NCBI GenBank assembly: GCA_036873755.1
Contig: JAVTVY010018814.1
Span: forward strand, 1-64,000
DNA length: 64,000 nt
Reading direction: 5' to 3'
Source of the DNA: Hanleya hanleyi
Lineage: Eukaryota; Mollusca; Polyplacophora; Lepidopleurida; Hanleyidae
Part shown: positions 12,346-24,769 of the stretch, in pieces
Layout of the letters: the number at the start of each line of letters is the position of its first letter
Position numbering within the stretch: position 1 is the first letter of the stretch
The notes under the pieces: model-generated
Database searches by the model: none
What the model was told of the DNA's origin: nothing
Seen by the model: the letters and a program-made list of their open reading frames with translations, nothing else
Made by a program: the position numbers and the translations under genes

Positions 12346-15030
12346 TATTGCATGTTACCAGATAAAGGACTAATACTCATCACGCGCAGATGAACATGCA
12401 ATAGATAACATGAAACTATGCCGAGATTCTTGGAATAACGAGCGCTGGATGAGCGCAAAGACCTCCGTCAAGGCAACAGGGTCCGTAGGGCAATACATCA
12501 CTGAATAACATACTGCCGGATGCCAAGCTCAATTTTGCATTTGTTGGACTTTAACTTCACTAATGGTAATTAACCCGAAATTGGGGGTTCCCCAATAGCA
12601 TGTCCAGCCAGGGATGTGGAAGTCAAATTCCCCGCACATAATTTTTGTCTGATTTCATGTGCTTGAAATATTAGGGTATGAAATAGAGTAATTGATGGAA
12701 AACCTTGAATACTGCTTGAGACATTAGCCCGTTCCCAACCCCACCTCCCCCTGAGAGGACGCCCCCACCCAAATCAACACGTTAGCGGCAGAAATGAGAC
12801 CCTGTGTGCCTAGCTGTACACACTTGCTTGTGATTTTGTGCTATAGGCCCGACACATCAACATTTCATATTTTGTATGTGTACAGTATAGCATCAGCATT
12901 GAGAGAATCACCTGATTTTATCGACACTCCGTTCTGATCTGCCTCAGCATCATGTGATGAGGATTCAATGCGCTCGGTATAATTTTGTATACTGGTGTTA
13001 CAGGTCACCTTCACCATACTGCATCAATGACCATGGACTTGTACATTTGTCACATTCATATTGAATGGTGATGGCTGATGAGAATATTGCCCATATGGAA
13101 CAAATGGATTCCAGAAAATAAAAAGTTCATGTTAATCACACACAACATACAGTTAATAATATTATCAAATAATTATATTTATTCCTTGTCGACATCAATA
13201 TATTACAGACAATATTATGACTGAATCATGGTAACAGATATTCAAGGGTATATATGTCTACAATAAACTGAAGGAGACCCATGATGCTTATTATATTATG
13301 TTCACTTCACTTGCTAATCTCGATTATGTTGCTTATTGTGAAAATAAATGAAGTTATGAAAATAAATTTAGTATGATTGCCCATTGCTCTCAAATTATGA
13401 ATATCTTCAGCAGCTAAAGTTAAGCCAATCATAACAATATATAACACCATGGTATTGTTGTAATATCACCCAGGTATTGATCTTTGGTTAAGAATGTAAT
13501 GAGATACATATACCTGTTCTTTGTGTTATTCTGTATGCAGTTCATTCTGTATGTATTTTATACATGTACATCTACCAGAAGTGGAATTAAAATTCGAATA
13601 AAATAATCAAAATATGTTCGGTTTTTATCTCTACTCAGGAAATGATGTCTTTGTTTCTAGAAGCTAAATCACTTTAGACACATTCAAGTCCTCACCTGGT
13701 CAAGGGAGATAATTTTGTAAAAAAAAGTATAGATCCACACTGATGCAGATCCTCTAAATGCAATCTATGAATGATCAATAATATGAATCCTGAAGAACAA
13801 TGATGGCTCTTGACCACTGGTTGGAATGGAGTTCAATGATGTTCATGTTAGTGGCATGAGCATGATCAGAATCCAGGATATTATAATCTGGAACAGGATT
13901 GTTTGTTGATATATTTATTGATTTTCTGTTTGTCTAATTGTCTTCTGTTCAAGTCATTTGGCATCAGTAAATCCTGAAATGTATATTAAGATCTGCTTCT
14001 TTCATCTAGTGATACAGTCTGTTTGGCAAATACATGACCAGTGGTATGGGCTTAAAATTAAAAAAAAAATTGGGAAAGGTTCTATCCATGTTATCGGTCA
14101 AAAATCTCAATATGTAGGCCTACATGTGGAACGTGGACACTCTTTTGATTCAACTACAATTCAGAATAAGCTTTCAGAATATCAGGTTTTAACAAGCAAA
14201 TTATTTTTCATCAAAAGATATATGATGGTGTATGTACATACCAGCTGGATTTGAAACTGCATTATACTCCAAAGAGGTTTTGTGGCATACAAGTGTCACA
14301 GCACACAATATGGATGTCACTAAACTGTTAGGATAAATGAAAAGAAAAGGTTTACAATGTTGTCAAACAAAAAGTATATATATATTATTTATCAGCTTTA
14401 TAAATAAGTTTACAGACTCAAGCAGGTAGATCAATTTGGTGTTTCTGCAAAATCAAACCAATACTCAACTGTTTTCACTCGTTCATTTTAAATGGACTGT
14501 AAAGCTGAGAATGGTATCCCGAGGCAATAATTTGATAGGTTCAAGAATTCAGTGTAATGAAATGTTAATTGACATGTATGCTGCTGGGTGATGAACCTTT
14601 GAAATGGGAATTGGGACAGAGACACATGTGGTTTCGTTTGACAAACAATACACTGTGATTTGATGCTTCATTACAATAATGCTGGTAAATTATATTTGAT
14701 GAATGCACAAGAATTAATGCCAAAAATAAATAGCCCAACAACCCCCCCCCCCGGAAATATAATTTTTCAGCCAAATTTACAATAACTGTTTTTTTTAACC
14801 AGGCTGGTGGGTATCATCAACTGAAAGGAAAAAAGTATCAGAAAAATCAGGACATCGTCGATTGTGCTGTTGTCTTTTAGTCTGTGCGTGCATGACCTCC
14901 CGTGCATTTGATATGCAACAACAACAACTTGGACTATTTCGTTGGCTTCGGCATACTTTCCGGTATATAGAAATGACGTGTGGTATATTAGGAATCATTG
15001 TGTTGTAATGACATAAAATAGCGGCAATAA
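12346..15030. other. AT-rich stretch, possibly 3' part of the minus-strand candidate gene
   Basis: Apart from the possible second exon noted for the 15037-15091 candidate (near 13770-13893, minus), this stretch holds only homopolymers, such as a C run at 14742-14752, and short chance frames. Nothing else could be supported. Confidence 0.35.
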
Positions 15031-15036
15031 ACTTAC

Positions 15037-15091
15037 CAGAAAAACGGCAAAAAATCGCATCGTCTCTCTCTACAAGCTGGGGAGCCGCCAT
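15037..15091 (-). CDS. candidate first coding exon of an unidentified gene (partial)
   Basis: Read on the minus strand, an ATG in good context (TTCAACATGGCGG, A at -3 and G at +4) opens 18 codons giving MAAPQLVERDDAIFCRFS. One extra base follows, then a perfect donor, G then GTAAGT. The neighbourhood is richer in GC and CpG than the surrounding DNA, as at many first exons. I do not recognise the peptide. A matching phase 1 acceptor downstream is uncertain. The best I saw is at about 13893 (CTGTTCCAG on the minus strand), after which an open frame reads DYNILDSDHAHAT and continues for about 37 more codons to a stop near 13770. DNA below that looks like AT-rich 3' UTR or intergenic sequence. 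It could be a chance ATG plus donor. No membrane segment or domain can be claimed. Confidence 0.38.
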
Positions 15092-15375
15092 GTTGAATCT
15101 TCCGCTGAAAGCGGCCTCCCATTACGTGTAACTCGTGAAGCATGATGGGAGGTGGAACAGGGCTACAGAAGCAAGGCCCATTGAAATGCATTGCAATGAG
15201 GGTTCCCCATTATTTCAATATTATCCAAAAACATTGCCTCGAAATTTCGTCGGGATCCATGGCAAACTCTATTGGAAATCACATGAGTCGTGGGTTCTCC
15301 GTATGACAATTATTTGGCGGGAGATTTTACGTTGCATAATATGTTATAAGTTATATAAGAGTTAATACGCCTCAT

Positions 15376-15440
15376 GGTGTATGAGTTTCAGGGAGGGTAA
15401 TAACTTTTCATACACCCTGGGAAAAACCTGAATAACTAAT
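15376..15440 (+). repeat. 65-bp dispersed repeat, copy 2
   Basis: Partner of 11391-11455, joined directly to the R1 copy that follows. GGTGTATGA near its start pairs with TCATACACC about 25 bp later, a perfect 9-bp stem. Confidence 0.75.
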
Positions 15441-15800
15441 AGTATACATACAACTAGGCTAATTTCCTGCAAGAGAGAATCGGTCAACAGTTTTGAATGA
15501 TGCCAGGAAGACATCATGATGTTCTAAAAATATCCGTATCGCCGATCAGTTTTCTTAATTCAAATGATTTTATTTGTAAAGTTAAAATCTAGAGTATGAT
15601 GTATCTCAGTCACGCTTTCATTGTGACCGTTTATATGAACGCTGCGAGGATCTTGAAATACATAGGTTCATACGGTCCCTAGCCCCGGGTTAAGCGGAAT
15701 TGGACACAAGTTACAGAACGTACCGCCATAGGTCTCGCTCGCTTCGCTCGTATTTGAGAAACTTCGAGTGAAGGCGTTTGATGATATAGCCCTGGTTTAT
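15441..15800 (+). mobile_element. R1 copy (modules A-B plus tail), +
   Basis: The order is TTTCCTGCAAGAGAGAATCG, GTCAACAGTTTTGAATGATG, GACATCATGATGTT, GATGTATCTCAGTCACGCTT, then AGCCCCGGGTTAAGCGGAAT. A tail with CGCTCGCTTCGCTCGTATTT and GAGAAACTTCGAGTG follows. The tail also occurs at the end of the 46225-46705 copy, so it belongs to the element. Confidence 0.65.
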
Positions 15801-18050
15801 AAGTTTCTGCAATAATGTTTCGTGATGTTGATTAAAATCGATTATGAGACTCCCACAAAGATTCTTGGATGCTATGATGTTTCTGAATCACAGCCACGAT
15901 TTTCATTCGACATGGCCTCGGATAATTTAGGACATTAGTACCTCGTTTTGCACTGCTAGGGCTCCATACTGGCATCCATGTTGAAAGCACAGCAACATGC
16001 GTAAACTCCGAAAAGCGCATGTCAGCTGCATGACTTCCGGTACCATGAAGATCAGCTTTAGGCCAGGAGAAACACCTCAAATTAGAAGAGATCATTCGGG
16101 GTAGATTCAATGGAATATCCATTTCATTTGGATATATATTTTATCTCCAGATAAGGGACTATGTGAGCGGAAACAGATCCTATAGCATGTGGTGTGCCTC
16201 GCGTGTGGCGGATGACGGTTTACGGCTGAGAGCTGTAAAATCCCTACACCATTAATGCGCGAGGTACTATGTCTTCGACGGAATAGGCCGAACAGTCGCG
16301 AATGCCACGATTCTATGATACACATGAACAGCTTAAATAACGGGAACACGCGCTGACGTTCTCATGGCGAATATACATCCCTGAATATTTTCAAAGGACG
16401 CCTGCGCGAAGACGGGTACAACAAGTGTTGTCGCCCATGATTAACGAGATCCGGTACTGCAAGTGGGCATTTTTGAGCTGTAGATCCACCACCCGAACCA
16501 GTAAAGAAGAATAAAAGAGTAATAACAGCCTAAAGATTTATTCTGAAACGTTCTAAGAGCTAAGGCATGAAGGGAATTTATTTATTTTTGCGCTTTATGT
16601 TGCCGCCTATACTTATAGCATTATGGTGAGCTAAAGTTACTCGTGGTGCGCATTGTACGATGGGAAGGCCGATCTCGAAACTGATGTATTCAAGGCCGTC
16701 GTATTGTGACATCAGCTTGGCAACTCGCATATTGTTACGTATCTATATTTTTATTTTATGCCTGCTTAGATTTTAGCGATGTAGAAGATCCTAGGTAAGC
16801 CATTGGTCGACAGCGGTCACGTGCAGTTGGGATAAAGACACATATCAAACTGCACTGGCTGATCTGGTTGACTGCAGTTTGTAATGTAAACAAATATGGC
16901 AGCTGGAGTGTTCTGTCAGCGACAGAACTGGAAATAAAGAATATGTCGGATATCAGCTTTGTAAATCTGACCGTTAGTATGTGCGACTGTTCCTGGAATA
17001 TCTGGAAAGGTAGTGTACTGTGACTGTGAGTAACAGTTGACGAAAGCCGCTTGACTCTTGACTTCGCTTTGACGATCTCGCCTCGGCACGATCACATTCG
17101 CCGGTACAATGTGAATGATGTGGAAGTTTACCCCTGATATTCGCGTTTATTCTTATTTGACGTGTACAATTTTAGGTTACATGAATCAAAATACAGTTAG
17201 CAAATAGAAAACATTCTTAGAATACGTTGTTTGATTCAAGATTGACCATTTCCAGACGTTTTTTGTTCGAAAACTGTGCCGCCTTTTTCGTCGACTCGAT
17301 CTCAGCTCGGCCGATCAGCCGAAGAGTTGGCGATCAGACTCTAGTGCTGTACGGTCTTTTGACTTACCATTTCGAGCAGAAGTCATATTTCCTGTCATAT
17401 GACCAAATCTACAGTGCTGATTTCGAATATTTCAAAATATTTGACGCGTCTCCAGCCGTTTTCATTATCACTTTTGTCGTATTTGATTAGCAAGTTTTAG
17501 ACCCACTTTACCTCGCAACTTTCCCGAGTTGAAAAGGCTGCTCGTAGAAATAAATTCGTTATCCTGTGTCTGCTCGTTTGATACTGAATTTATCCTGTTT
17601 CCTGGCGAATGCCACACTCCCGCTTCGCGATCGTGTGGATAACTTATAATATCAGCCTGGTAAAATGACAAGGCCGGCAGTGGGCCCATAATGAGGAGCT
17701 GCTGCCGAATATCGGCCCGGTACTTGACTTTTGACACAAATAGATGACGTCAGCTCCGAGATGTGCTCTCACCACGATTACGTGATTTCTTTGGCAGACG
17801 ACAAGAAGAAGAGGGCAAACACACTAGGATAGGCGAGTCAGAGAGCTCGCATTCACACTCACAATCGAGCGAACTTAATGAAGAACAGATTTAAAACTGG
17901 TAATAATAGTAACAACATGGTTTTGTCGGAACGTTATACTTTTATTATCGGCCCTTCATCAATAATTAGCAGCCCGCCATAGTCATTATCGGCTCTCGGG
18001 TATAACGCCCTATAAAATGAAGTTATTGTTATATTATCATAACAGGTTAA
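15801..18050. other. no gene recognised; somewhat higher GC
   Basis: The DNA between about 16.1 and 17.9 kb has more CpG than its surroundings and several 80-95 codon chance frames on both strands. None has a domain, signal peptide or paired splice sites that I could defend. Confidence 0.4.
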
Positions 18051-18051
18051 T

Positions 18052-18403
18052 TCTGCGGGTGAACTGCTTTCGGAAAATATATAACTCGTTTTGGTGAGAT
18101 AATTGGTTGTCCTTCCATTAAGAAAAAACCCCCTGATAAGATGATCGAAGAACTTATAGGTAGGGAACTTGGAACCTTAAGGTGATATATAAAAAATTGT
18201 GTTGAAGCCATTCTAGCTCCAGAATTATGATGAAAGTAACACAACTTGTGTTCAAATCAAGAAGATAACACGATTTTGTGTTGATATGTTGATTTCAACA
18301 TAATGTGGTCATGATTTTAGAACAAAATGTTTGTGTGAATTTAGCCATTTTAGCACAAAATTGTGTTAAAAAACACAATGGTTTTCGCAATGAACCCCGC
18401 AGA
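18052..18403. mobile_element. MITE-like element with ACACAA/TTGTGT iterons
   Basis: Ends TCTGCGGG (left) and CCCCGCAGA (right) are inverted copies, followed inside by GTGAACTGC and its imperfect partner GCAATGAAC. The right two thirds contain repeated TTGTGTT and AACACAA words as near-palindromes (for example AACACAACTTGTGTT near 18240). No coding frame is present. The architecture is like the CTCTCTAAAA elements but with different ends. Confidence 0.55.
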
Positions 18404-18524
18404 TACAAGATGTTCATGGGGTTCCTGTGAACGGCCATTATCTAAGAGTGGCAGGAATATATTTTACTCTAAAAACGTCTTGGAAATCGACTTGGATATT
18501 AGAAAACTGGATTGTCCTATGGAT

Positions 18525-18967
18525 TAGGAGAGAATATCACGGTGTCAGAATTTGCAAGCGGACATTCCGTGACTTTGTAGTTTTTCATATTGGGTCATGT
18601 TGAACCTATTTTCGGAGTAGGGGATCATGGGTAAATTCAAAATGACGGCTGTGTTATACCAGAAAAAAATTATGTTTCGGTAACTTTTCTTCAAAATTAC
18701 ATCTTTTGCTGACAAAAAGTGGGCAAAAACTACTTTATTTCACATCAGATGATTATTTACTAATCTATCGTGCTGTTTTTGCGAAGGAATCACACAAATA
18801 CAAAAAAATTAAAAATAATCTGACCGAAAAATCGTGCCAATAATGCAGTTTTTGAAAATGTCGCCACTGTGACATCTTGGCGGTGAGAAAAATATTGGGG
18901 GGGGGGGGCGAAATGGAACCAACCAGGCATGGACAGGTCCAAGATCGCCCGAGCCAGATAGAGTTAA
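18525..18967 (-). mobile_element. piggyBac-like MITE P1, copy 1 (one end missing)
   Basis: The right end reads AGCCAGATAGAGTTAA, matching the CCAGGCCAGATAGGGTTAA ends of the other two copies, including the terminal TTAA. Shared interior words are CGTGACTTTG, ATATTGGGT, CATGATC, TTGCGAAG and ACAGTGG. The far terminal repeat is lost near 18525. TTAA targets plus CCCT-type ends are the hallmark of piggyBac. No transposase frame is present, so the element is non-autonomous. Confidence 0.65.
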
Positions 18968-19995
18968 CCGTGTCATCATAGATAGTACAGATATCAAATA
19001 TCTTGGTCTGCAAATATATGTCCATGAATGTCAATATAGAAGTTCAGTTGTACTTGAAAATCCGGTAAAGCAAACAATCAAAGAAGAAAAATAAATAAAT
19101 AAATTTACTTTTGTTGTTATATTTAGAACGACTGAATACTGTATGTCGTATCTGACGTGTGTGATGTACTGTTCTTATCGTTGTCTATTCACAGACAAGT
19201 TTGTTGTTTTGGCGATGCGTCGATAAGATAATAAAGCAGCAGTGCATCTTGGAATATGGATGTCAATTTCATTAAGGTGAAAGTTCTGATTTCTTGATTC
19301 CAGTCTTTGGTCCATTTATTGCTAATAACCCCTGCTATATACTCAAGTCAAAGCCTAGGCTGGACAAAATTATTAAACGGATTTCAAAAGCCGTTCACCG
19401 AGAAAGAAATCAGGCTAATGGAGTTCTAGTATTATTAGTTCTTTTGCATTTCGATCGATCTCATTACTCAACTGATTAGTGCTCCATTTGATATATCAAT
19501 TTGATAATTGAACTCACTGTAATACCGATTGGTAATATGAATATGATATTATCAATCGCCTAAGTTGTGCATGTAGTTTCAATTCACATACTGGATCCCC
19601 TGATGGCAAGTTTTGTCCCGATATAAGTTTTACAGCTAATGCTATTGATCAATCTCCTAGGTTCCTTCGCTGGATACACTCAGTTAATCGAGATGCAACA
19701 TCGTATATGTGAACATATAACTTTACCAAAATAAAAAAATGGCTTACCCTCGCGTCGAGTCTATAAGAAAAGGGACGATTGCCATTTTGGCATGGTTAAC
19801 CATATAATCCTGGATTATATTCAAAAGGGACCCTCATATGGCGTACACACCTTCCGTGGTAGCATTTACAAGATCCTTTGCGAAATGTGACGATGAACCG
19901 TGACAATCAAAGCGTGCCTGACATACATTACACTCTAGACAACTTGGCAATTCTTTTGAATAACGAACTGGTCATTGATAAGGATTCCATGAGAA
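18968..19995. other. no feature recognised
   Basis: AT-rich DNA with short chance frames only. Confidence 0.5.
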
Positions 19996-19999
19996 AAAC

Positions 20000-20200
20000 A
20001 TCTTCTTGTCTTGCTGTCATTATTGAAAACTGTTGACCGTTTCTCTCTTGCAGGAAACCACTTTGTGTGTTTATTTGTAATTTTATGCATGTTTGGCATT
20101 GATCCTAATTGTCGAGGAAGACCGGTATTTCGATTATTGACGTGGAGATTCTTTGTGGACCGCGACTGGATATTCAATGTCGGGGTTGATGCCTATATTT
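20000..20200 (-). mobile_element. R1 copy, minus (modules A-C)
   Basis: It reads TTGAAAACTGTTGACC, GTTTCTCTCTTGCAGGAAAC, then CGATTATTGACGTGGAG and GACTGGATATTCAATGTCGG, the reversed A-C order. Confidence 0.6.
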
Positions 20201-20224
20201 GTTCAATTGTTTGATTACAACACA

Positions 20225-20470
20225 TATAAGGGAAGTGGGAAGAGGTGCCGACATATTGACAGAGCCACATGACTTCACAGTATAGTCTTCCAGTTAACCT
20301 ATTCTAAAGCACATACCAAGAATCTAACGATTCGTGATATGTGTTGTATCTCAGGTACTCTTTTATTGTACCTGTTCATGTGGCAACTTGGATGATATGA
20401 CCACACGGCCCCTAGCACCGGCATAAGCGGTATTAGATACAAATCTAGAGAGCTATGATAACCAGATGCT
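20225..20470 (+). repeat. R1/D-type module B fragment
   Basis: It contains GTGTTGTATCTCAGGTACTC, TTCATGTGGC, ACGGCCCCTAGCACCGGC and AAGCGGTATTAGATAC, the block also present in D copies at 25.1 and 45.5 kb. Confidence 0.55.
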
Positions 20471-20569
20471 TCAAAGAAATTTTTTTAGGAGATACCTTAG
20501 GCAATGAAATGCTCTCAGCGTTTCTGATTCACGGACACGTTTATGTTCGATGGTCACCATTGATTTTAA

Positions 20570-20660
20570 TCTGTATATTCCGTTATGAAAACATTGTTAT
20601 CATTGAAAACTGTTGACCGAATCTTTCTTGCGGGAAACTAGCCTATGTTTATATATCCTC
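20570..20660 (-). repeat. R1 module A fragment, minus
   Basis: It contains CATTGAAAACTGTTGACCGA followed by ATCTTTCTTGCGGGAAAC. Confidence 0.55.
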
Positions 20661-22770
20661 TGATTATTTTTGATTAGGTGTTATATCTCGTCACCTCCGA
20701 TATCTCTATTTATAAGACATTATGTAAGTTCATGCTTGTCGTATATTGTTTTCCGCCTATAAAACATGACTCACGCCTAAAAATGATAAGCTTAATAGGG
20801 AAATATCTAAACCGCTCTAAAAGGGACTAGCAAAATATAGCGGAATGTACACGGATTTTAATACGTAACAACATAATGTTCATAACAACACAACTCTTGA
20901 AGTATTCTACCTAAAATTATATTCATAGTAAGTGAAAATTATTGGGGAAAACATGGTTCCATTTGTCTTATGAAAGACATAATGGTTGTCGAAATATATC
21001 GATCTTCATGAAGGTTACTCCTTTCACATAGCGAGTTTCAGAATATCGAAACGGAAATAAGGAATAAGGAATTAACTTCCGTTTGCTGGTGTAAACGCCA
21101 TGTACTGAAAATGTGCCAGCTAATGTAACCCCTTGACTGCCCATATTATTATTGCAATTATTGTGTAGATAGATATTTTTATAATTTGAGAAGGTCGATT
21201 AATTTGAGACATTGATGTACATTTATATGCCATGCACAGTGTGAACCAGTCTTACTAAAGTTGTTAATTTCATTTTTTTTCTGGTAGGAGTAACTGGATC
21301 TCGAATCATAATTTTCGCCCTTCTCTTTTTTGGAAATATTAGAAATTAGCTAAGTATTGATTTGCTGATAACTCTACTTTGCACGATTGTCTGTCGAATG
21401 TCTTCGTAAATAAAATCGCAAACGTGGTGATTTCAATCCCTATTATATTCCCTTGACATCATTTTCACGTGGTTATTGATGACCAATAATCATATGATTC
21501 TCAGGTGAATTTCAATCATCCAATGCATTTGCATCACTACCGTTTCTTGTTCCTTGGCATAGATTTACGCGGTTTGTGGGCAATATACGTCTTAGTAGAC
21601 GGCATAATGCTTCAGATCATTGGACTGGAGTGTTGGTCGTGTCCACATACAATTTAGGAATAATTTTGAGTCAAGGTCGACACCCTTTGTTCATTCACGA
21701 CGCATCATCACAACGTCCTCGAGATGAGATTGCCGATGTTACACTCCTTGTTAAGTGGGGTTGTGCGGGATATCTTTCGCCGAAGTGATTTCCACTGATT
21801 TATATCAAATTATGAATGAGTGCCTAAATTAGATGTCTTGATATATATATTTGAGTGGTCTGTCGTGAAATCCACTTTACGTTCGGGCTGATATCTTTAA
21901 GGTTTCAGATCTTCTATCTGTGCTTATGTGATAAAGCTGTTTCAATCTTAATTGAAAGCTGTAGATAATAACAAACATCATGAATTAAAAATAACTGTAC
22001 GAAATATTCATCTGAGTGGCCAGAAATGTTTCGAGCAAGCCATCATCAAGAGATGTGGAATGGACCATACCCGATTAACTCACGAAGGTCTCACATTGAA
22101 ACATTTTCTGATCAATGGTTTATATTTTAGGATTGTAAGAAATTTTTTTTATCAAGCAGCTACTTTGGAAGATTTTTTTAGTCGGGTTAAGAAGAGTGTA
22201 TTTTAGGTTATTTGAGAGAAATTGGTTTGTTGCATAAGTTTTAATGTATGTACATGTTTTTGGTGTGTTGTGTTGATTACTTCTGGATTGCTGGGTTGTT
22301 GACTTGTTTTTCTTGAAATATCTGGAATTTTGTTTGATTGTCGCTTTATAGCTGAAATATTGCTGAACGCGATGTTGAACCTTAATTCTCTCTCTCGAAG
22401 CTGGTGTGGAAATACATTAATTTCTACGTTTCCAAATGCGTGTCTAATTCTGCCTTATATGAGCCGTGTGAAGACTACTCTGTTTATTTTATAATCAAAT
22501 GACCGGATCGAGTTTCCGTGTACATCATCATCGACAACTGTTGGCTGCTTCAGCTTCCCGAGTATAATCACGTGTGAAACAGATTTTATTTTACAAATGT
22601 AAAGATCCCGGTGTTGGTTGCAACACTAGAATAAAAGGGGTCCACAAGGTTATTTCACCAAAGGCCTTAATTTTAAGTTTCTCAAATTCTGTGATAAATA
22701 TAGCACATTGACGGACAAATACGCGAATAACATCCATTTACATTGTCATAGTGGAATGAACGATCTACAG
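20661..22770. other. no gene recognised
   Basis: The longest frames (70-84 codons near 21.6 and 22.0 kb) lack domains and paired splice signals. Confidence 0.45.
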
Positions 22771-22999
22771 GATCTATACAATCTTGGATAATGATATGGA
22801 TTAAGAATACTGATCAGCGATATGGATTGGATATTTTTGATGTCTTACCGGCATCATTGAAAACAGGTGACCGCTTCTCTCTGATGTTTATTTATACTAC
22901 ATGTATGATATTTTAAAAAAAAATTGGTTCTAATGCAATACAAATTAGGTTTTTGGATTATGGACGCGGGATTATTTAGTGGAAGACGGCGAATGTTAA

Positions 23000-23557
23000 A
23001 GATGTAATCAGCCTCAAATCTAGGCTGAAATCGATCTCTCCAAAACTCCACGAAAGTGACATATGTTACGACAGGTACAAGATAAACCACATTTGACCAT
23101 ACACAACGCAACTTGTTTCCACCAGAGAATAGAAGGAATTTTTCTTTAAAAATAAACGGCATGGCATGCCGTTTATTTTTCGACGGCCGTGTCAACAAGC
23201 GTTTCACGTGTGGTGCATTCTGCCTACGTATGCTCTGCCCCTCTACCGAACCTAAGGCACGAGCCATGACGTTATCCCATGGCTGCAGCTGTTCAGCATT
23301 CAGATTCGTGAGCGTCGCTACGTCACTCACACGTCATTTTTCTCTTCACGCACATCACATATTCAACAGCGAAACAGAAAACCCGTCGAAGCGGGCAGAG
23401 TTTCAAATTTCTCTGGCAACATATTCTCGCATTCGTTGTATATGGCAATCCCACTATCATCACATGCAATACCAATGATTCTTTAGCAAACTTCGCTGCT
23501 GAAAAACGGACGGGAGAGAGTTTACAAAATCCATCGATTTTGAGGCTGATTACATCT
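23000..23557. mobile_element. 558-bp TIR transposon inserted at TTAA inside an R1 copy
   Basis: Both boundaries carry TTAA (22996-22999 and 23558-23561), then the terminal inverted repeat AGATGTAATCAGCCTCAAA (19 bp, perfect). The interior has two overlapping frames of 121 (+) and 158 (-) codons with no transposase motif, so it is probably non-autonomous. It has higher GC than its host repeat. TTAA targeting suggests a piggyBac-type enzyme, but the ends do not start with CCC. A three-base TTA target cannot be excluded. Confidence 0.8.
23148..23180. repeat. perfect 16-bp hairpin inside the TTAA transposon
   Basis: AAAAATAAACGGCATG at 23148-23163 pairs perfectly with its reverse complement at 23165-23180 around a single G. 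Confidence 0.9.
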
Positions 23558-23620
23558 TTAAATGACGGACAAGACGCTTGTATTGTGCCTAGTTCCGATG
23601 AACCCGGGCTAGAGGCCGTT

Positions 23621-24765
23621 TAAACACCATGTATATTACATCTTTATATTGCTCAAATGAACAATCACTATCAAATAACGAGGGGGCCATGGGCCCTGAT
23701 TGCCGTCGTCTTTTGAGTCTACTGGACAAGCTCCAAACAGGGTTATCTCCCCTTATGCTACGACGATCGAGTCACTTTCTCGAACGCATGATTAATCTGT
23801 TCATGTGTCTGTTCTATTACTATCACTGCTGGATGTCAGTTATTCATATAGCCTACAACCAGAACATCATTTCACAACCGTACATTTACCAGGTCAGTTC
23901 AACATCATTGGAAAGAATTGAACGAGTATATGCATAGTGTTACAGGTCTCTGTATTGTCAACCGATTTGACCAGTTGCGCCAGTGTATCTTGATCTAAAT
24001 GTTGTCACATGTTGGGATTGTTGTTGATGTTCTCTGTTATCCGTTACCGCTGTTGTGTTGTTATTGTAACTTAGGTCAAGGCTAAATTCCTGACGTTCAA
24101 GCGATCGAATCGTGGCCTTTCGACTATGAAAATGGCATATATCATAAAATATAACTACAGCAAATCAAGATAAATCAAAACCAAGTGAGACCGAAATTGT
24201 TGTTGTGGGAGAAAATGAACGCACAATCATCTTCATCTCTGCTGCAGTCGTATCGACTGGTTGTCTCTATATGTATTCCTTCCTGTATGGAATACCAAAT
24301 GAGGCAGCCAGTCTAATGTCGCAGTCTGACATTTTGAGTCTTGTTTCACCACGATTGGATGTGTTGTGGAGTTTGACACCAAGGAACTATTTTTCCGACT
24401 TTTCATTTTTTCTGACTTGTATCAACGATTGCAATGTAATCTTTGGGCCTAAGAAACAGCATTCGAAGGATACAATCTTAAGCGATGCTCCAGGGCCGTA
24501 ATTCCTGTCTGCCGGAAGAAGATGGAATGAAAGCCTGCAGTGGTCCATTTTTATCAAAAACAACACAGAACTATTTTGTCGGAATGACATCTTGGCCGGG
24601 TAGTCAAGCGCCAGCGTCGGCAGGGGCTGTCCTGATTGGCCAGTGGACAGTTTTCTGAAGACGTTCCCAATAGCACGTCGTTACATGACGGCTAAATACG
24701 TGACTGAGAGACATTATGCTATAAAACGACTTTGATTTGAATTAGATGATTATTAGATTGTACAA
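23621..24765. other. no gene recognised
   Basis: Two roughly 100-codon + frames (23629-23937 and 24205-24501) lack domains. The second has a hydrophobic start but no defensible splice context. Confidence 0.4.
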
Positions 24766-24769
24766 GTAG

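Larger units (their letters stand above)
22775..23620 (-). mobile_element. R1 copy, minus, split by a later transposon
   Basis: The left part (to 22999) carries reversed modules B-A-C: ATACTGATCAGCGATATGGA, CATCATTGAAAACAGGTGAC and TAGGTTTTTGGATTATGGAC. The right part (from 23562) resumes with ATGACGGACAAGACGCTTGT. Removing 23000-23561 restores the continuous order seen in the 58970-59040 copy. Confidence 0.75.
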
